Below are positions 9,366-18,692 of a stretch of 64,000 bases of DNA, one piece after another. Source of the stretch: JAGWBD01 sp965220615. Its GTDB lineage: Bacteria > Chloroflexota > Anaerolineae > Aggregatilineales > Phototrophicaceae. Made by a program: the position numbers and the translations under genes. Positions within the stretch are counted from its first letter, which is position 1. Each line of letters begins with the position of its first letter. The notes under the pieces were generated by a model that saw only the letters and a program-made list of their open reading frames with translations, searched no databases and had not been told where the DNA came from. Location of the stretch: assembly GCA_965220615.1 (NCBI GenBank), contig CBDCQL010000002.1, positions 1,736,001 to 1,800,000 of the forward strand, written 5' to 3'.

Positions 9366-11444
9366 CTACTGGTCTTCCTCAGCCTCGCGTTTCGCGGCGG
9401 CAATCACGTCGCCGGTCAAATGCGCCGGCACCTGCTCATAGTGTGAAAACACCATGGTGTAAATGCCCCGGCCGCCAGTGATCGAACGCAGGTCGTTGCC
9501 GTAGCGAATCATCTCCGCCAGCGGGACCTGCGCGCTGACAATGCTCTTGCTGCCTTCGCTCTCCATGCCCTGGACGCGCCCGCGCCGCGTGTTCAGGTCG
9601 CCCATGATGTCGCCCATCATGGTCTCCGGCACGGTGATGCGCACGTCCATGATGGGTTCCTGCAACACGGGGCCCGCATCGCTGAAGGCTTCCCGGAATC
9701 CCTCCCGACCCGCAATCTGGAAGGCGATGTCCTTTGAATCTACCGGGTGTTCCTTGCCGTCGAAGACCACGGCCTTCACGTCCACCACGGGGAAGCCGGC
9801 GATCACGCCTTCCGGCAAAACGGTCTGTATGCCCTTGTCGATGGAGGGCAGGAAGGAACTGGAGATCGCCCCGCCGAAGACCTTCGATTCGTACTCGTAG
9901 CCGTTGCCGGCGTTGGGTTCCAGACGCAGGCTGATTTCGGCGAACTGGCCCGCGCCACCGGTCTGTTTTTTGTGGCGGTAGGTCGCCTCACTGCTGCGCG
10001 TGATGGTCTCCTTGTAGGGCACGCGGGGCATCCCGGTATCGAGATAGACTCCCAGGCGCTCCGCCCTGCTGATGGCCAGGTTCACGTGAGCCTCGCCCAT
10101 ACCCTCCAGAATAGTCTGGCGCGTGTCGCCGTCGTGGCGCCAGCGCAGGGTCGGGTCGGAACCCGCCAGATTGGTCAGGATGGCGCCCATGCGCGTGCCG
10201 TCCGCCTGGGTGCGTGGCGAAATGGCCACCATATACAGGGGCGCCGGCAGGTCCGGGCTGGCGATCTGCAGTTGCGCGTCCCTGGTGCTGAGCGTGTCGC
10301 CAGTGCGCGTGTCCCCGAGTTTGGAAACGACTCCGATGTCGCCGGAGTGCAGGACGCTGACGTTTTCCTGTTCCTTGCCACACATCACGATCAGGGGGCC
10401 GAAACGCTCCTCGTGGCGCCGCGTGCTGTTGTAATAGCGCGTGTCCGCCTCTACGGAACCCGAGAAGATGCGGAAAAAGGTCAAGGTGCCGACATAGCGA
10501 TCGTTGATGGACTTGAAGACCCAGGCGGCCAGGGGCGCATCGTCGTCCTGCGACGCTACAAGCGTGTCGCCGGATTCATCAGTGCCTTCCAGACGGATAG
10601 TGCGACCGCCTGGCTGCGGCGCGTAGGCAATCAGCGCTTCCATCAGGGGCACGATGCCGATATTTTTCGTTGCCGCGGTGGCGAAGACCGGTACCGTCCG
10701 CAGTTCGGGGTCGCGTGCGGCCTTGCGCATGCCGTCGCGAATCTCCTCATCGCTGAGGTCGCCTTCCTCGAAGTACTTCTCGATCAACTCGTCGTCGGAT
10801 TCGGCGGCTGCCTCCACCAGTTCCAGGCGTGCCGTTTCCACCGCATCTTCCATCTCAGGCGGGAGGTCAGAGCGCTCCGCGCCCGCGCCCAGGTAGGCCT
10901 TCTGCGTGATCAAATTGACCACGCCGGCAAAGTCCGCCTGTTCGCCCAGCGGCAACATGACCGGAATGAACTTGTAGTCCGTAAAGCTCTCCTGCAGGCT
11001 TGAAAGTGCGGCATCGAAATCGGCGTTGTCCCGGTCCACCTTGTTGATGACGACCATAATGGGTTGCCGGCTGGCGCGGGCGAATTCCCAGGCCAACTCG
11101 GTCCCCACTTCCACGCCGGCAACCGCATCAACCACTACCACAATCGAATCCGCCACGTAGACGGCGTTCTTCACCTCGCCCTGAAAGTCCGTATAGCCGG
11201 GGGTGTCCAGCAGGTTGATCTTGGTCTCGTTGAATTCGACCGGAACCAGCGAGGTGGAGAGCGAAAGGGCGCGCTCCTTCTCATCGTCGTCCCAGTCCGA
11301 AACGGTGTTGCCTTCCTCAATGGTCCCCAGACGATTGGTGGCGCCGCTGTTGTAGAGCAGCGCTTCAACCAGCGAGGTCTTCCCGGACCCCTGATGGCCC
11401 GTCAGGGCGACGTTGCGGATGTGCTCGCTTGTGTATTCCTTCAT
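9366..11444 (-). CDS. Elongation factor G-like GTPase (EF-G2/FusA2-type paralogue)
   Basis: This 692-residue protein has the five-domain EF-G layout. G1 is GHQGSGKTS (residues 16-24), G3 is DTPGYTDF near 80, G4 is NKVD near 135, and domains II-V follow, with the domain IV segment KQTGGAGQFAE near 475. Where canonical EF-G has the switch I sequence ERGITI, this protein reads ERALSL, so the Mg-coordinating Thr is replaced by Ser. That is a feature of the EF-G-like paralogue group rather than the essential translocase. The cell therefore probably has a separate fusA next to the str operon, which is not in this window. The role of such paralogues is unsettled. It is convergent with ftsH and divergent from the GlyA-GcvT gene. 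Confidence 0.85.
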   Translation of the reverse strand: MKEYTSEHIRNVALTGHQGSGKTSLVEALLYNSGATNRLGTIEEGNTVSDWDDDEKERALSLSTSLVPVEFNETKINLLDTPGYTDFQGEVKNAVYVADSIVVVVDAVAGVEVGTELAWEFARASRQPIMVVINKVDRDNADFDAALSSLQESFTDYKFIPVMLPLGEQADFAGVVNLITQKAYLGAGAERSDLPPEMEDAVETARLELVEAAAESDDELIEKYFEEGDLSDEEIRDGMRKAARDPELRTVPVFATAATKNIGIVPLMEALIAYAPQPGGRTIRLEGTDESGDTLVASQDDDAPLAAWVFKSINDRYVGTLTFFRIFSGSVEADTRYYNSTRRHEERFGPLIVMCGKEQENVSVLHSGDIGVVSKLGDTRTGDTLSTRDAQLQIASPDLPAPLYMVAISPRTQADGTRMGAILTNLAGSDPTLRWRHDGDTRQTILEGMGEAHVNLAISRAERLGVYLDTGMPRVPYKETITRSSEATYRHKKQTGGAGQFAEISLRLEPNAGNGYEYESKVFGGAISSSFLPSIDKGIQTVLPEGVIAGFPVVDVKAVVFDGKEHPVDSKDIAFQIAGREGFREAFSDAGPVLQEPIMDVRITVPETMMGDIMGDLNTRRGRVQGMESEGSKSIVSAQVPLAEMIRYGNDLRSITGGRGIYTMVFSHYEQVPAHLTGDVIAAAKREAEEDQ

Positions 11445-11491
11445 GCCCTTCCCTGTGCCAGGATCTCTGGCCTGACCTCATCCATACACAA

Positions 11492-11511
11492 ACCGGGCCA
11501 CACGACCCGGT
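11492..11511. other. Small perfect hairpin in the divergent EF-G-like / glyA-gcvT interval
   Basis: ACCGGG and CCCGGT form a 6-bp stem around an 8-base loop in the 204-bp interval between the two divergent starts. It would lie in the 5' leader of the EF-G-like mRNA or upstream of it. There is no T-run good enough to call a terminator. The rest of the interval holds only the -10-like box described separately. Confidence 0.25.
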
Positions 11512-11611
11512 ACCCTCAAAAATAACCGGTGAGGGTCGATTGTAGAGCCAGGGGTGAGGAATGTCAAAGCACAGTCCGGCGCAGCGTCTGTTCCCTTGCG
11601 TGGCGCCATGC

Positions 11612-11617
11612 TACAAT
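11612..11617 (+). promoter_or_regulatory. Probable -10 box of glyA-gcvT
   Basis: TACAAT preceded by GC lies 31 nt before the ATG at 11649. A similar box precedes many first genes in this window. There is no convincing -35 at 16-18 nt. No glycine aptamer is visible in this leader, unlike gcvH. Confidence 0.4.
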
Positions 11618-11648
11618 GCGCGACCCTGATTCATAGCGGAACGAATTC

Positions 11649-14600
11649 ATGTCCGACTTCTTGATTCGCGGCAGTCTGGAAGAACTGGACCCCGCAGTCG
11701 CCGAACTTGTGCGTCACGAGACCGCCCGCCAGGCCCGCTACCTCATCCTGATCCCCTCCGAGAGCACGGTGCCGGCCGTCGTGCGCGAGACCCTGTCCTC
11801 CGCCTTTCACAACATCTACGCGGAAGGCTATCCACTGGAACACACGCGTCGCATGGGCGAGGAAGAAATCCTCGATTACCACGCACGCTTGCCCGAGTAC
11901 CGGCGCCAGGCGGACAATCGCTATTACAAGGGCACCGAATACGCCAACGTCCTTGAGGCCCTCGCGCGCCGCCGTACTGCGGAGCGTTTCGCCACGGAGC
12001 GCTTCGCTGCAGATGACCTCTACGTCAACGTGCAGGCCCTGTCCGGTGCGCCGGCCAACAACGCCATCTACAGCGCCCTGCTGGATATCGGCGACACAGT
12101 CATGGGCATGGACCTCATTCAGGGCGGCCACCTCACGCACGGCAGCCCGGTCAACCGCAGCGGTATCAACTACAACATCGTCAGTTATGGCATCGATCCG
12201 GTCAACGAGCGCATCGACTACGACGCCCTGCGTCAACTGGCGCGGCAGCACCGTCCGAAAATGATCATCGCGGGCTACAGCAGCTACCCCTTCACACCGG
12301 ACTTCGCCCTGTTTCGCGACATCGCCGATGAAGTTGGCGCGTACCTGCTGGCTGACGTCGCCCACGTGGCCGGCCTGGTCATCGCCGACGTCTATCCAAA
12401 CCCGGTTGGCATCGCCGACGTCGTCACCTTCACCACCCACAAGACCCTCAACGGGCCGCGCGGCGCCGCCATCATCACGCACCGGGCGCCCCTGGCCCGC
12501 AAGATCGACCGCGCCGTCTTTCCTGGTGAACAGGGTGGCCCGCACATGAATGCCGTGGCCGCCCTTGCCGTGTCCATGCGCCTGGCGGGCAGCGAAAGCT
12601 TTGGGGAGCTTCAGCGTCGCACTTGCCGCAACGCACAACGCCTGGCCAGTCGCCTGCAGGAGCGGGGCCTGCGACTGCCTCACGGGGGAACCGACACGCA
12701 CCTGCTGGTGGTCGACTGCAGCACAGTGCGCGGTGAAGATGGCACGGCGTTGAGCGGCGACATGGCCGCCCGCATTCTGGACCTGGCGGGCATCGTACTC
12801 AACCGGCAGACCATTCCCGGCGATACCAGCGCCCTGCGGCCGGGCGGCATTCGCATCGGCACTCCCTGGGTCACCCAGCGCGGCTTCGGCGACACAGAGA
12901 TCGACCGCCTGGCGGAGATCATAGCCACGCTGCTGGTGGCCTGCCGGCCCTTCTCGCTTACCGGTCGTTTGCGGCCCCAGCCGCGCGCAAAAATCGACTT
13001 CGACCTGCTGCAGGAGATGCGACTGGCCGTTCGTGAACTGGCCGCCAACGCGGGAATCGACACCGATGCCGCCGTGGATGGTTATCCCCATTTTCACGAT
13101 CTGGACAGCGAAGCCGACCATGATGGCTGGCTCACGCTCGAAGTCCGGGGCGAGCACGCGCGCAATTTCCTGCACCTGGCGACCGGAAGCAACGTCCAGG
13201 CGCTGGAACCGGACCAGCAACAGGCGTCCAGTGTGTACGACGCCGATGGCGCCTTGCTCTCGCGCGCCGTCGTGGAAGGCCCGGGCGACTGTTTCCGCCT
13301 GCACGTAGAACGGGCGCAGCGACGCATCGCCGCCTGGTTGCGCGCGCTCTCGGACGGATACGTCATGCACGATGAACAGGACCTCTACGGCAAATTGCCT
13401 GGGCCGGTGGACGTCAGGGTCGCCGGCCCCACAGATCTGTCGCAACTCTCCGTCGACGTAAGCGCCGACTCGCCTGAAGAATGCGGCCGGGTCGAAAAGA
13501 TCCGTTACATCGGTCATCAGAGGCGTACTCCTGCGCCTCCCCTGCCTTCGTTCTGTCCTGAAGAGCCGGTCCTTGACGAACTGCGCAAGACACCCCTGCA
13601 CAGCCTGCATCAGGGTCTTGGCGCGCGCCTGGTGGATTTCGCCGGCTACGACATGCCGGTCTGGTACAGCTCGGTGCGCGAGGAACATCAGGCGGTGCGG
13701 GTTGGCGCCGGTCTCTTCGACGTGGCACACATGGGCGTGCTGGAATTCACGGGTCCCGGCGCGGGCGATTTTCTTGACCGGATAACGACCAATGACGTCA
13801 CGAAAATCACTACAGGGGGCTCGCAGTATTCCTTTCTTCTGGACGAAAAGGGCCAGCCGCTGGACGACCTGATGCTCTATCGTCTGGCGGAAGAGCGCTG
13901 GCTGATGGTCGTCAACGCCTCGAACAACGAAAAGGTGCTCGCCTGGCTGCAGGCCGTGATGGCCGGCAGCGTGCAGATCGACCCGGACTACCCGGACCGT
14001 CGCATCGAGAACTGCGATCGTTTCACGCTGCGCGATCTGCGCGCCGTTTCCAGCGGCGACGACCGTCGCGTCGATCTGGCGCTGCAGGGACCTGGCAGCC
14101 GGGACGTCCTCGCCGCGCTGGGCGCTGAGAACCGCGACTTGCGGCGTCTGAAGGCGCTGCCATGGGCCGGCGTGATGCAGGCCCGCTTCGGCGACTATGA
14201 CCTGATCGTCTCACGCACCGGTTACACCGGCGAGCGCGTCGCCTACGAACTTTTCGTTCATCCGGACCGGGCGTCGGCGCTGGCGGGTGCACTGCTGCAG
14301 CATGGCGCGACGCCCTGCGGTCTGGCCGCGCGCGACAGCCTGCGTATCGAGGCCGGCCTGCCGCTCTACGGGCACGAACTGGCGGGGCCGCTGGGCCTCA
14401 ATCCCGCGGACGCCGGCTTTGGCAGCTACGTGCGGCTCTACAAGCCCTGGTTCATTGGCAAGTCCGCCTTCGCCGCCCATGAAGCCAGGCGCGAGGCCAG
14501 CGTGACCCGTTTTCGTCTCGATGGCCGCCGCGCCCGACCGGCGCATCAGGGCGACGCGCTCATCGATGAGCGGGGTCGCGTGGTTGGCTTCGTCACCAGT

Positions 14601-14792
14601 TGCGCCGCGGACGGCGAGGGAACGCAACTGGGCCAGGCCTGGTTGAAGAAGGAAGCCGGACGCGCCGGCACCAGCCTGCACGTGGTCGCCGCGGGCGATT
14701 CCAGACGGGCAGGAGCCACCCTGCGGATGGGCGCGCGGGTCGCCCTGCCCCGCCCGGCGACCGTGCTCAGTCGTTTTCCGCGTCGCAAGTAA
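11649..14792 (+). CDS. Fused serine hydroxymethyltransferase - glycine cleavage T protein (GlyA-GcvT)
   Basis: One uninterrupted 1047-residue frame joins two folate enzymes. Residues about 1-435 are SHMT: PSEST substrate-loop variant, YYKGTEY, SGAPANN, THGSPVNRSG, DVAHVAGL, and the PLP lysine in TTHKTLNGPRG (K265). Residues about 645-1040 are aminomethyltransferase: RLVDFAGYDMPVWY, GLFDVAHMG, TTNDV, the RTGYTGE motif and GLAARDSLRIEAGLPLYGHEL. Between them, about residues 435-640 resemble a shortened GcvT N-terminal domain (LEVRGEHARNFL, LSDGYV). SHMT makes serine and 5,10-methylene-THF from glycine; GcvT releases ammonia and methylene-THF from lipoyl-bound aminomethyl. The fusion could pass C1-folate between sites, which is inference. 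The partner genes gcvH-PA-PB are at 43.4-46.6 kb. I recall similar long SHMTs from Chloroflexota but cannot check. Confidence 0.92.
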   Translation: MSDFLIRGSLEELDPAVAELVRHETARQARYLILIPSESTVPAVVRETLSSAFHNIYAEGYPLEHTRRMGEEEILDYHARLPEYRRQADNRYYKGTEYANVLEALARRRTAERFATERFAADDLYVNVQALSGAPANNAIYSALLDIGDTVMGMDLIQGGHLTHGSPVNRSGINYNIVSYGIDPVNERIDYDALRQLARQHRPKMIIAGYSSYPFTPDFALFRDIADEVGAYLLADVAHVAGLVIADVYPNPVGIADVVTFTTHKTLNGPRGAAIITHRAPLARKIDRAVFPGEQGGPHMNAVAALAVSMRLAGSESFGELQRRTCRNAQRLASRLQERGLRLPHGGTDTHLLVVDCSTVRGEDGTALSGDMAARILDLAGIVLNRQTIPGDTSALRPGGIRIGTPWVTQRGFGDTEIDRLAEIIATLLVACRPFSLTGRLRPQPRAKIDFDLLQEMRLAVRELAANAGIDTDAAVDGYPHFHDLDSEADHDGWLTLEVRGEHARNFLHLATGSNVQALEPDQQQASSVYDADGALLSRAVVEGPGDCFRLHVERAQRRIAAWLRALSDGYVMHDEQDLYGKLPGPVDVRVAGPTDLSQLSVDVSADSPEECGRVEKIRYIGHQRRTPAPPLPSFCPEEPVLDELRKTPLHSLHQGLGARLVDFAGYDMPVWYSSVREEHQAVRVGAGLFDVAHMGVLEFTGPGAGDFLDRITTNDVTKITTGGSQYSFLLDEKGQPLDDLMLYRLAEERWLMVVNASNNEKVLAWLQAVMAGSVQIDPDYPDRRIENCDRFTLRDLRAVSSGDDRRVDLALQGPGSRDVLAALGAENRDLRRLKALPWAGVMQARFGDYDLIVSRTGYTGERVAYELFVHPDRASALAGALLQHGATPCGLAARDSLRIEAGLPLYGHELAGPLGLNPADAGFGSYVRLYKPWFIGKSAFAAHEARREASVTRFRLDGRRARPAHQGDALIDERGRVVGFVTSCAADGEGTQLGQAWLKKEAGRAGTSLHVVAAGDSRRAGATLRMGARVALPRPATVLSRFPRRK

Positions 14793-14810
14793 TCTGGTGC
14801 GTCCCGAACG

Positions 14811-15578
14811 CTAGCCTTCGGCGGCCAGCGCTTCCACAGGCGCCTCGGCAGCTTCTCGCCGGCCGGCGGCGTGCGCGACCAGGGCGTCGAACAACGCCTG
14901 TTGCTGCGGGTCCACGTCAGCCGACACCTCCGGATGCCACTGTACCGCCAGCAGGAAGGGGTGTTCCGGCGCTTCGACGGCCTCGATGATGCCGTCCGGC
15001 GCCTGCGCCACGACACGCAGCCCTGGCGCCAGGTCGCGAATCGCCTGGTGATGCGAGGAAACGGTGCTCACTTCCAGCCCGTAACAACAGCGTTCCAGCA
15101 GGGAGTCCGCTTCCACGCTGACAGGATGCGTCGACCACGAGCCACCCGGGCTGCGATGGATGTCGGGATGGACGTGGTCCGGGATGTGTTCAATCAAAGT
15201 ACCGCCCAGAGCGACGTTTAGCGCCTGCAGGCCGCGACAGATCATCAGTGAGGGCAGGTCGCCCCGCGCCAGCCAGCGCATCATCTGCATTTCGGTCTCG
15301 TCGCGTTCCACATCGGGCTCCGAGATTTGCGGGTGCGCGCTGTCGCCGCCATAGAGCGCCGGGTCGAGATCACCGCCACCGGTAGCGATCATGCCGTCGA
15401 GGTGAATGCCACCCATCCAGGCGGGCACGCCAGGCGGCAGCAGAACCGGCAGCCCGCCCGCGCGACGAATCGCGTCTACGTATTGCACAGGAACCGTATA
15501 GAGTTCCCGATAGTGTTTGCTGAGGTTGCGGCTTTCCCGCCGACCGGCCGTAGCCAGGCCGATGACCGGCCTGTCCAC
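14811..15578 (-). CDS. Class I glutamine amidotransferase-like gamma-glutamyl hydrolase (PuuD-like)
   Basis: The product is about 255 residues and belongs to the peptidase C26/gamma-glutamyl-gamma-aminobutyrate hydrolase group. The nucleophile Cys is in MICRGLQALN, and the catalytic His and Glu are in VQWHPEVS. The N-terminus PVIGLATAGRRESR matches family starts. I chose the GTG at 15578 because an upstream ATG at 15662 would overlap the preceding ATPase gene by 65 bp and add an Arg/Pro-rich tail unlike the family. It is the last gene of the Opp-type operon, 19 bp after the second ATPase. This suggests that it trims gamma-linked amide or peptide groups from the imported compound. The true substrate is unknown. 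Confidence 0.85.
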   Translation of the reverse strand: MDRPVIGLATAGRRESRNLSKHYRELYTVPVQYVDAIRRAGGLPVLLPPGVPAWMGGIHLDGMIATGGGDLDPALYGGDSAHPQISEPDVERDETEMQMMRWLARGDLPSLMICRGLQALNVALGGTLIEHIPDHVHPDIHRSPGGSWSTHPVSVEADSLLERCCYGLEVSTVSSHHQAIRDLAPGLRVVAQAPDGIIEAVEAPEHPFLLAVQWHPEVSADVDPQQQALFDALVAHAAGRREAAEAPVEALAAEG

Positions 15579-15597
15579 CAGTTGCCTGCCCGCAGCT

Positions 15598-16638
15598 TCA
15601 GGCAACGGGGGCCCCGTTGGCCATCGCCTGCGCGCGCTCTGCCTCGGGGACTTCCTCGTCATAGAGGAAACACTTGACGCTGCGGCCCTCCACTTCGATA
15701 TCGCGCGGAACGGTGTTCTTGCAGATGGCCATCACGGCCGGGCAGCGACCCGCATAGCGACAGCCCGTGCGCGTGTATTCTTCCGTATCCATCACGGCCA
15801 AACTGGCGTCGCCTTCCCAGGTCTTTTCGGGATCGGCCTCCGGGATGGCGTTCTTGAGGTTTTGCGTGTAGGGGTGCAGCGGCTCGCCGAGCACCTTCTC
15901 GACGGGACCGCTCTCAACCACCCAGCCGCGCAGCATGATCGCGATGCGGTCCGCCGCGTAATAGGCCGTGGTCAGGTCATGGGTGATGTAGAGCACGCTT
16001 ACCTTGTAATCGTCGCGCAGGGAGCGGAACAGGTTCACGATGGACATGCGCAGCGAGGCGTCCAGCATGCTGACCGGCTCGTCTGCTACCAGCAGCGAGG
16101 GGCGCGTCAAGAGGGCGCGGGCCACCGACACGCGTTGCGCCTGACCGCCGGACAGTTCGTTGGGGTAGCGCCCGCGGATTTCAGCGAGAGACAAGCCCAC
16201 GGCATGCAACGCCTCATCGACGTGCGCGTCGATGCCCTCGCGGGTCGTCGCCATCTTGTAGTTGCGCGTCGTCTCGTAGAGATAGCTGTCGATGCGCTTG
16301 AGCGGGCTAAAGGTGGCGAAAGGGTCCTGAAATATGGGCTGCACTTCCTTCAGGAACCATTCGCGCCGCTCCTTGTTGGTCAGGTGCAGGACGTCCCGGC
16401 CCTTGTAGTACATGTTGCCGGAGGTCGCGTGTTCCAGGCCCAGCACCAGGCGCGCCAGGGTCGTCTTGCCGCTGCCGCTTTCGCCGGCCAGGGTGTAGAT
16501 CTCCGGCTGGTCGTTGCGAATGGTGAAGCTGGCACCGGCCACCGCCTCAAGACGCGTTGTGGAAAAGCCTTCGCGCGTGACGAATATACGTTGCAGACTC
16601 TCGACGCTCAGCAGGGAGTGTTCTCTGTCAGTCTGCAT
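15598..16638 (-). CDS. Oligopeptide/oligosaccharide ABC transporter ATPase (OppF-like)
   Basis: This is a 346-residue nucleotide-binding protein of the Opp/Dpp class. Walker A GESGSGKTT, the signature LSGGQAQR and Walker B LLVADEPVSMLD are present. The C-terminal oligo_HPY region carries the Cys cluster GCRYAGRCP followed by AICKN. The ATG at 16638 (MQTDREH) overlaps the upstream ATPase end by 11 bp and was chosen over a longer frame whose first 63 residues are Arg-rich shadow. It pairs with the upstream OppD-like subunit to energise the two permeases. By family it moves peptides, oligosaccharides or related solutes inward. Confidence 0.92.
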   Translation of the reverse strand: MQTDREHSLLSVESLQRIFVTREGFSTTRLEAVAGASFTIRNDQPEIYTLAGESGSGKTTLARLVLGLEHATSGNMYYKGRDVLHLTNKERREWFLKEVQPIFQDPFATFSPLKRIDSYLYETTRNYKMATTREGIDAHVDEALHAVGLSLAEIRGRYPNELSGGQAQRVSVARALLTRPSLLVADEPVSMLDASLRMSIVNLFRSLRDDYKVSVLYITHDLTTAYYAADRIAIMLRGWVVESGPVEKVLGEPLHPYTQNLKNAIPEADPEKTWEGDASLAVMDTEEYTRTGCRYAGRCPAVMAICKNTVPRDIEVEGRSVKCFLYDEEVPEAERAQAMANGAPVA

Positions 16639-17746
16639 GCGGCATCTCCGCTGCGTGTTCAATTTCACCGGCTTCAAGCGGGGCATCCACCTGATGGAAG
16701 CAGGCGACCCGATGCGGCGGCCCGGTCCCGTTGCCGATGCCGATGCCCTCCACGGGCAACAACGGCGGCACCTCCTGGCGGCAGATGTCGGTCGCCAGCG
16801 GGCAGCGAGGATGGAAGCGACAGCCACTCGGCGGGTTGTCCAGCGCCGGCGGCCGGCCCGGAATGCCCACCCGCTCGCTGCGGTCGTCCATGCGCGGCAG
16901 CGATTCGATCAGATAACGCGTGTAGGGATGGCGCGGCCGGCGGAAAATCGTGCGCGTGTCCGCCTCCTCCACCAGGTTGCCGGCGTAGAGCACGGCGACG
17001 CGGTTGGTCAGGTTGGCATGCACGCCCATGTCATGCGTAACCAGCACCAGCGTACTTTTCTCGCGCTGCTGAATGGTCTTGAGCAACTCGATCACGCCGC
17101 GCTGCACCACCACGTCCAGCGCCGTCGTCGGCTCGTCGGCGAAGATCAGCCGCGGCGTCAAAATCGTCGCCAGCGCGATCGTCACCCGCTGCCGCATGCC
17201 GCCGGAGAGCTGGTGCGGGTAATTGCCCAGCACGCCCTCCCTGAGGCCCAGGTCCTGGAGATAGCTGCGCGTCATCTCGATCGATCGCTCGCGCGTGGTC
17301 TCCTGGTGCGCGGCGATGAAGTCGTGAAAGGTGTCGCGGATGCGGCGCACGGGATTGAGCACGTGCATCGAGCCCTGCGGAATGTAGGAGACGCGCCGCC
17401 AGCGGATCGCCTCGCGCTCCTCCGCCGTCTGTTTCAGGGCGTCGATCTTGCCGGCATCGAAGTCATATTCGACCTTGCCGCCCACGATGGTCAACGGCGA
17501 CACGATTTCGCCCAGCAGCGCCTTCAGCAGGGTCGACTTGCCGCAGCCGCTCTCGCCCGCGATGCCGTAGATTTCGCCCTCGCGAATAGCCAGCGTCAGG
17601 TCGTCCACGGCCTTGACGGTGCGTTCCACGCCATAGGCCTGGGTGATGTACCAGGCTTTCAGGCCCTCGGCCTCGACGACGTTGCGCGCTTCTTCGTTCA
17701 CCCTGGCCTGCTCCATTCCGGCGCTCGCCGCCGCTTCCGGGCTCAT
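16628..17746 (-). CDS. Oligopeptide/oligosaccharide ABC transporter ATPase (OppD-like)
   Basis: This 372-residue ATPase has Walker A GESGCGKST near residue 70, the signature LSGGMRQR near 185, Walker B LIFADEPTTALD, and a C-terminal oligo_HPY Cys motif (GCRFHPRCP) before a variable tail. The N-terminus has about 25 extra residues before the first strand. The start overlaps the permease stop (ATGA at 17743-17746), indicating translational coupling. It is the first of the two ATPases of this importer. Intact, with neighbour-like codon use. Confidence 0.92.
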   Translation of the reverse strand: MSPEAAASAGMEQARVNEEARNVVEAEGLKAWYITQAYGVERTVKAVDDLTLAIREGEIYGIAGESGCGKSTLLKALLGEIVSPLTIVGGKVEYDFDAGKIDALKQTAEEREAIRWRRVSYIPQGSMHVLNPVRRIRDTFHDFIAAHQETTRERSIEMTRSYLQDLGLREGVLGNYPHQLSGGMRQRVTIALATILTPRLIFADEPTTALDVVVQRGVIELLKTIQQREKSTLVLVTHDMGVHANLTNRVAVLYAGNLVEEADTRTIFRRPRHPYTRYLIESLPRMDDRSERVGIPGRPPALDNPPSGCRFHPRCPLATDICRQEVPPLLPVEGIGIGNGTGPPHRVACFHQVDAPLEAGEIEHAAEMPHAD

Positions 17747-18672
17747 GAGTCGCTCACGCCCAGGCGGGTCAGGCGCGTCCGCGGGTCGAGGTAATGCGTG
17801 ATTCCCTGGGACAGCATGTAAAAGCCCGCCACCGTGAAGACAGCCGCCGCGATGGCAGGAATTAGCACCCAGGTCTGGTTGAGCAGCAGCGCGTTGTAGT
17901 AATTGCCCCAGTAGAGCAGGGAGCCGATGGTGGGAACGCTGATTTGACCAAGACCCAGGTAGGCCAGCGTGACTTCCATGCCGATCGCCCAGAGGAAACC
18001 GCTGACCACGTCCGCCAGCAGGAAGGGCACGAGGAAAGGCATATGCTCGCGCACGACCACCTTCACCGGATTCATGCCCGAGAAAACCGCCGTGTGCGTG
18101 AACTCCCGTTCACGCAGGCTGAGCACCTGGGCGCGGTAGCGCTTGGAAGGATGCGCCCAGTCCATGATGCCCAGCAGCACGCCCAGCCCCAGTGTCGTGA
18201 TATCGCCGCGCAGAATGGCAGCGATCAGAATCAACAGCGGCAGGCGCGGCAGGACGATGAGACTGTCGATGATCGTCGAGAGCACCCGGTCAAAGACGCC
18301 GCCCATGTAGCCGGTGAGCATGCCCAGCAGGATGGCGATGCTGCGCCCGATGAACACGGCCGTGCCGGCAATGAGGAAGGTATTGCGGACGGCGAAGGTC
18401 AACTGCCAGAAGACGTCCTGTCCCTGCGAGGTCGTGCCAAGCAGGGTGCGCGCGTAAATGCGTTCGCCCTCGTCATCCCTGCCGATGCTGATCTCCGTCA
18501 GCGGCGGCTTGCCGCGCGGTGTATCGCGGCGATGGTCCTCCTCGTAGGGCGAGAACCAGGAAAGCCCCGCCATCAGGAATACAAACACCAGCACGATGAA
18601 GCCCCAGCGAAAGGCCCCGCTGAACTTCATCAGGTCGCGGATGTTGGTGAAAAGACCCACAATGCCAAACAT
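17743..18672 (-). CDS. ABC transporter permease (OppC/DppC-like)
   Basis: The 309-residue inner-membrane permease has an N-terminal helix (GFIVLVFVFLMAGLSWF) followed by a soluble segment containing ARTLLGTTSQGQD. That segment is the OppC-type lead-in (canonical LLGTDxxGRD). At least five further helices follow, and the EAA-like loop falls near residues 195-215. The gene is 20 bp downstream of the OppB-like permease and overlaps the OppD-like gene. It forms half of the transmembrane channel. Confidence 0.9.
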   Translation of the reverse strand: MFGIVGLFTNIRDLMKFSGAFRWGFIVLVFVFLMAGLSWFSPYEEDHRRDTPRGKPPLTEISIGRDDEGERIYARTLLGTTSQGQDVFWQLTFAVRNTFLIAGTAVFIGRSIAILLGMLTGYMGGVFDRVLSTIIDSLIVLPRLPLLILIAAILRGDITTLGLGVLLGIMDWAHPSKRYRAQVLSLREREFTHTAVFSGMNPVKVVVREHMPFLVPFLLADVVSGFLWAIGMEVTLAYLGLGQISVPTIGSLLYWGNYYNALLLNQTWVLIPAIAAAVFTVAGFYMLSQGITHYLDPRTRLTRLGVSDS

Positions 18673-18692
18673 GGCCGTAAGCTCCCGTGTCG

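Noticed and set aside
11631..13730. A 699-codon minus-strand frame opposite glyA-gcvT
   Set aside because: Antisense shadow of a well-conserved enzyme; no recognisable motif or ribosome site.
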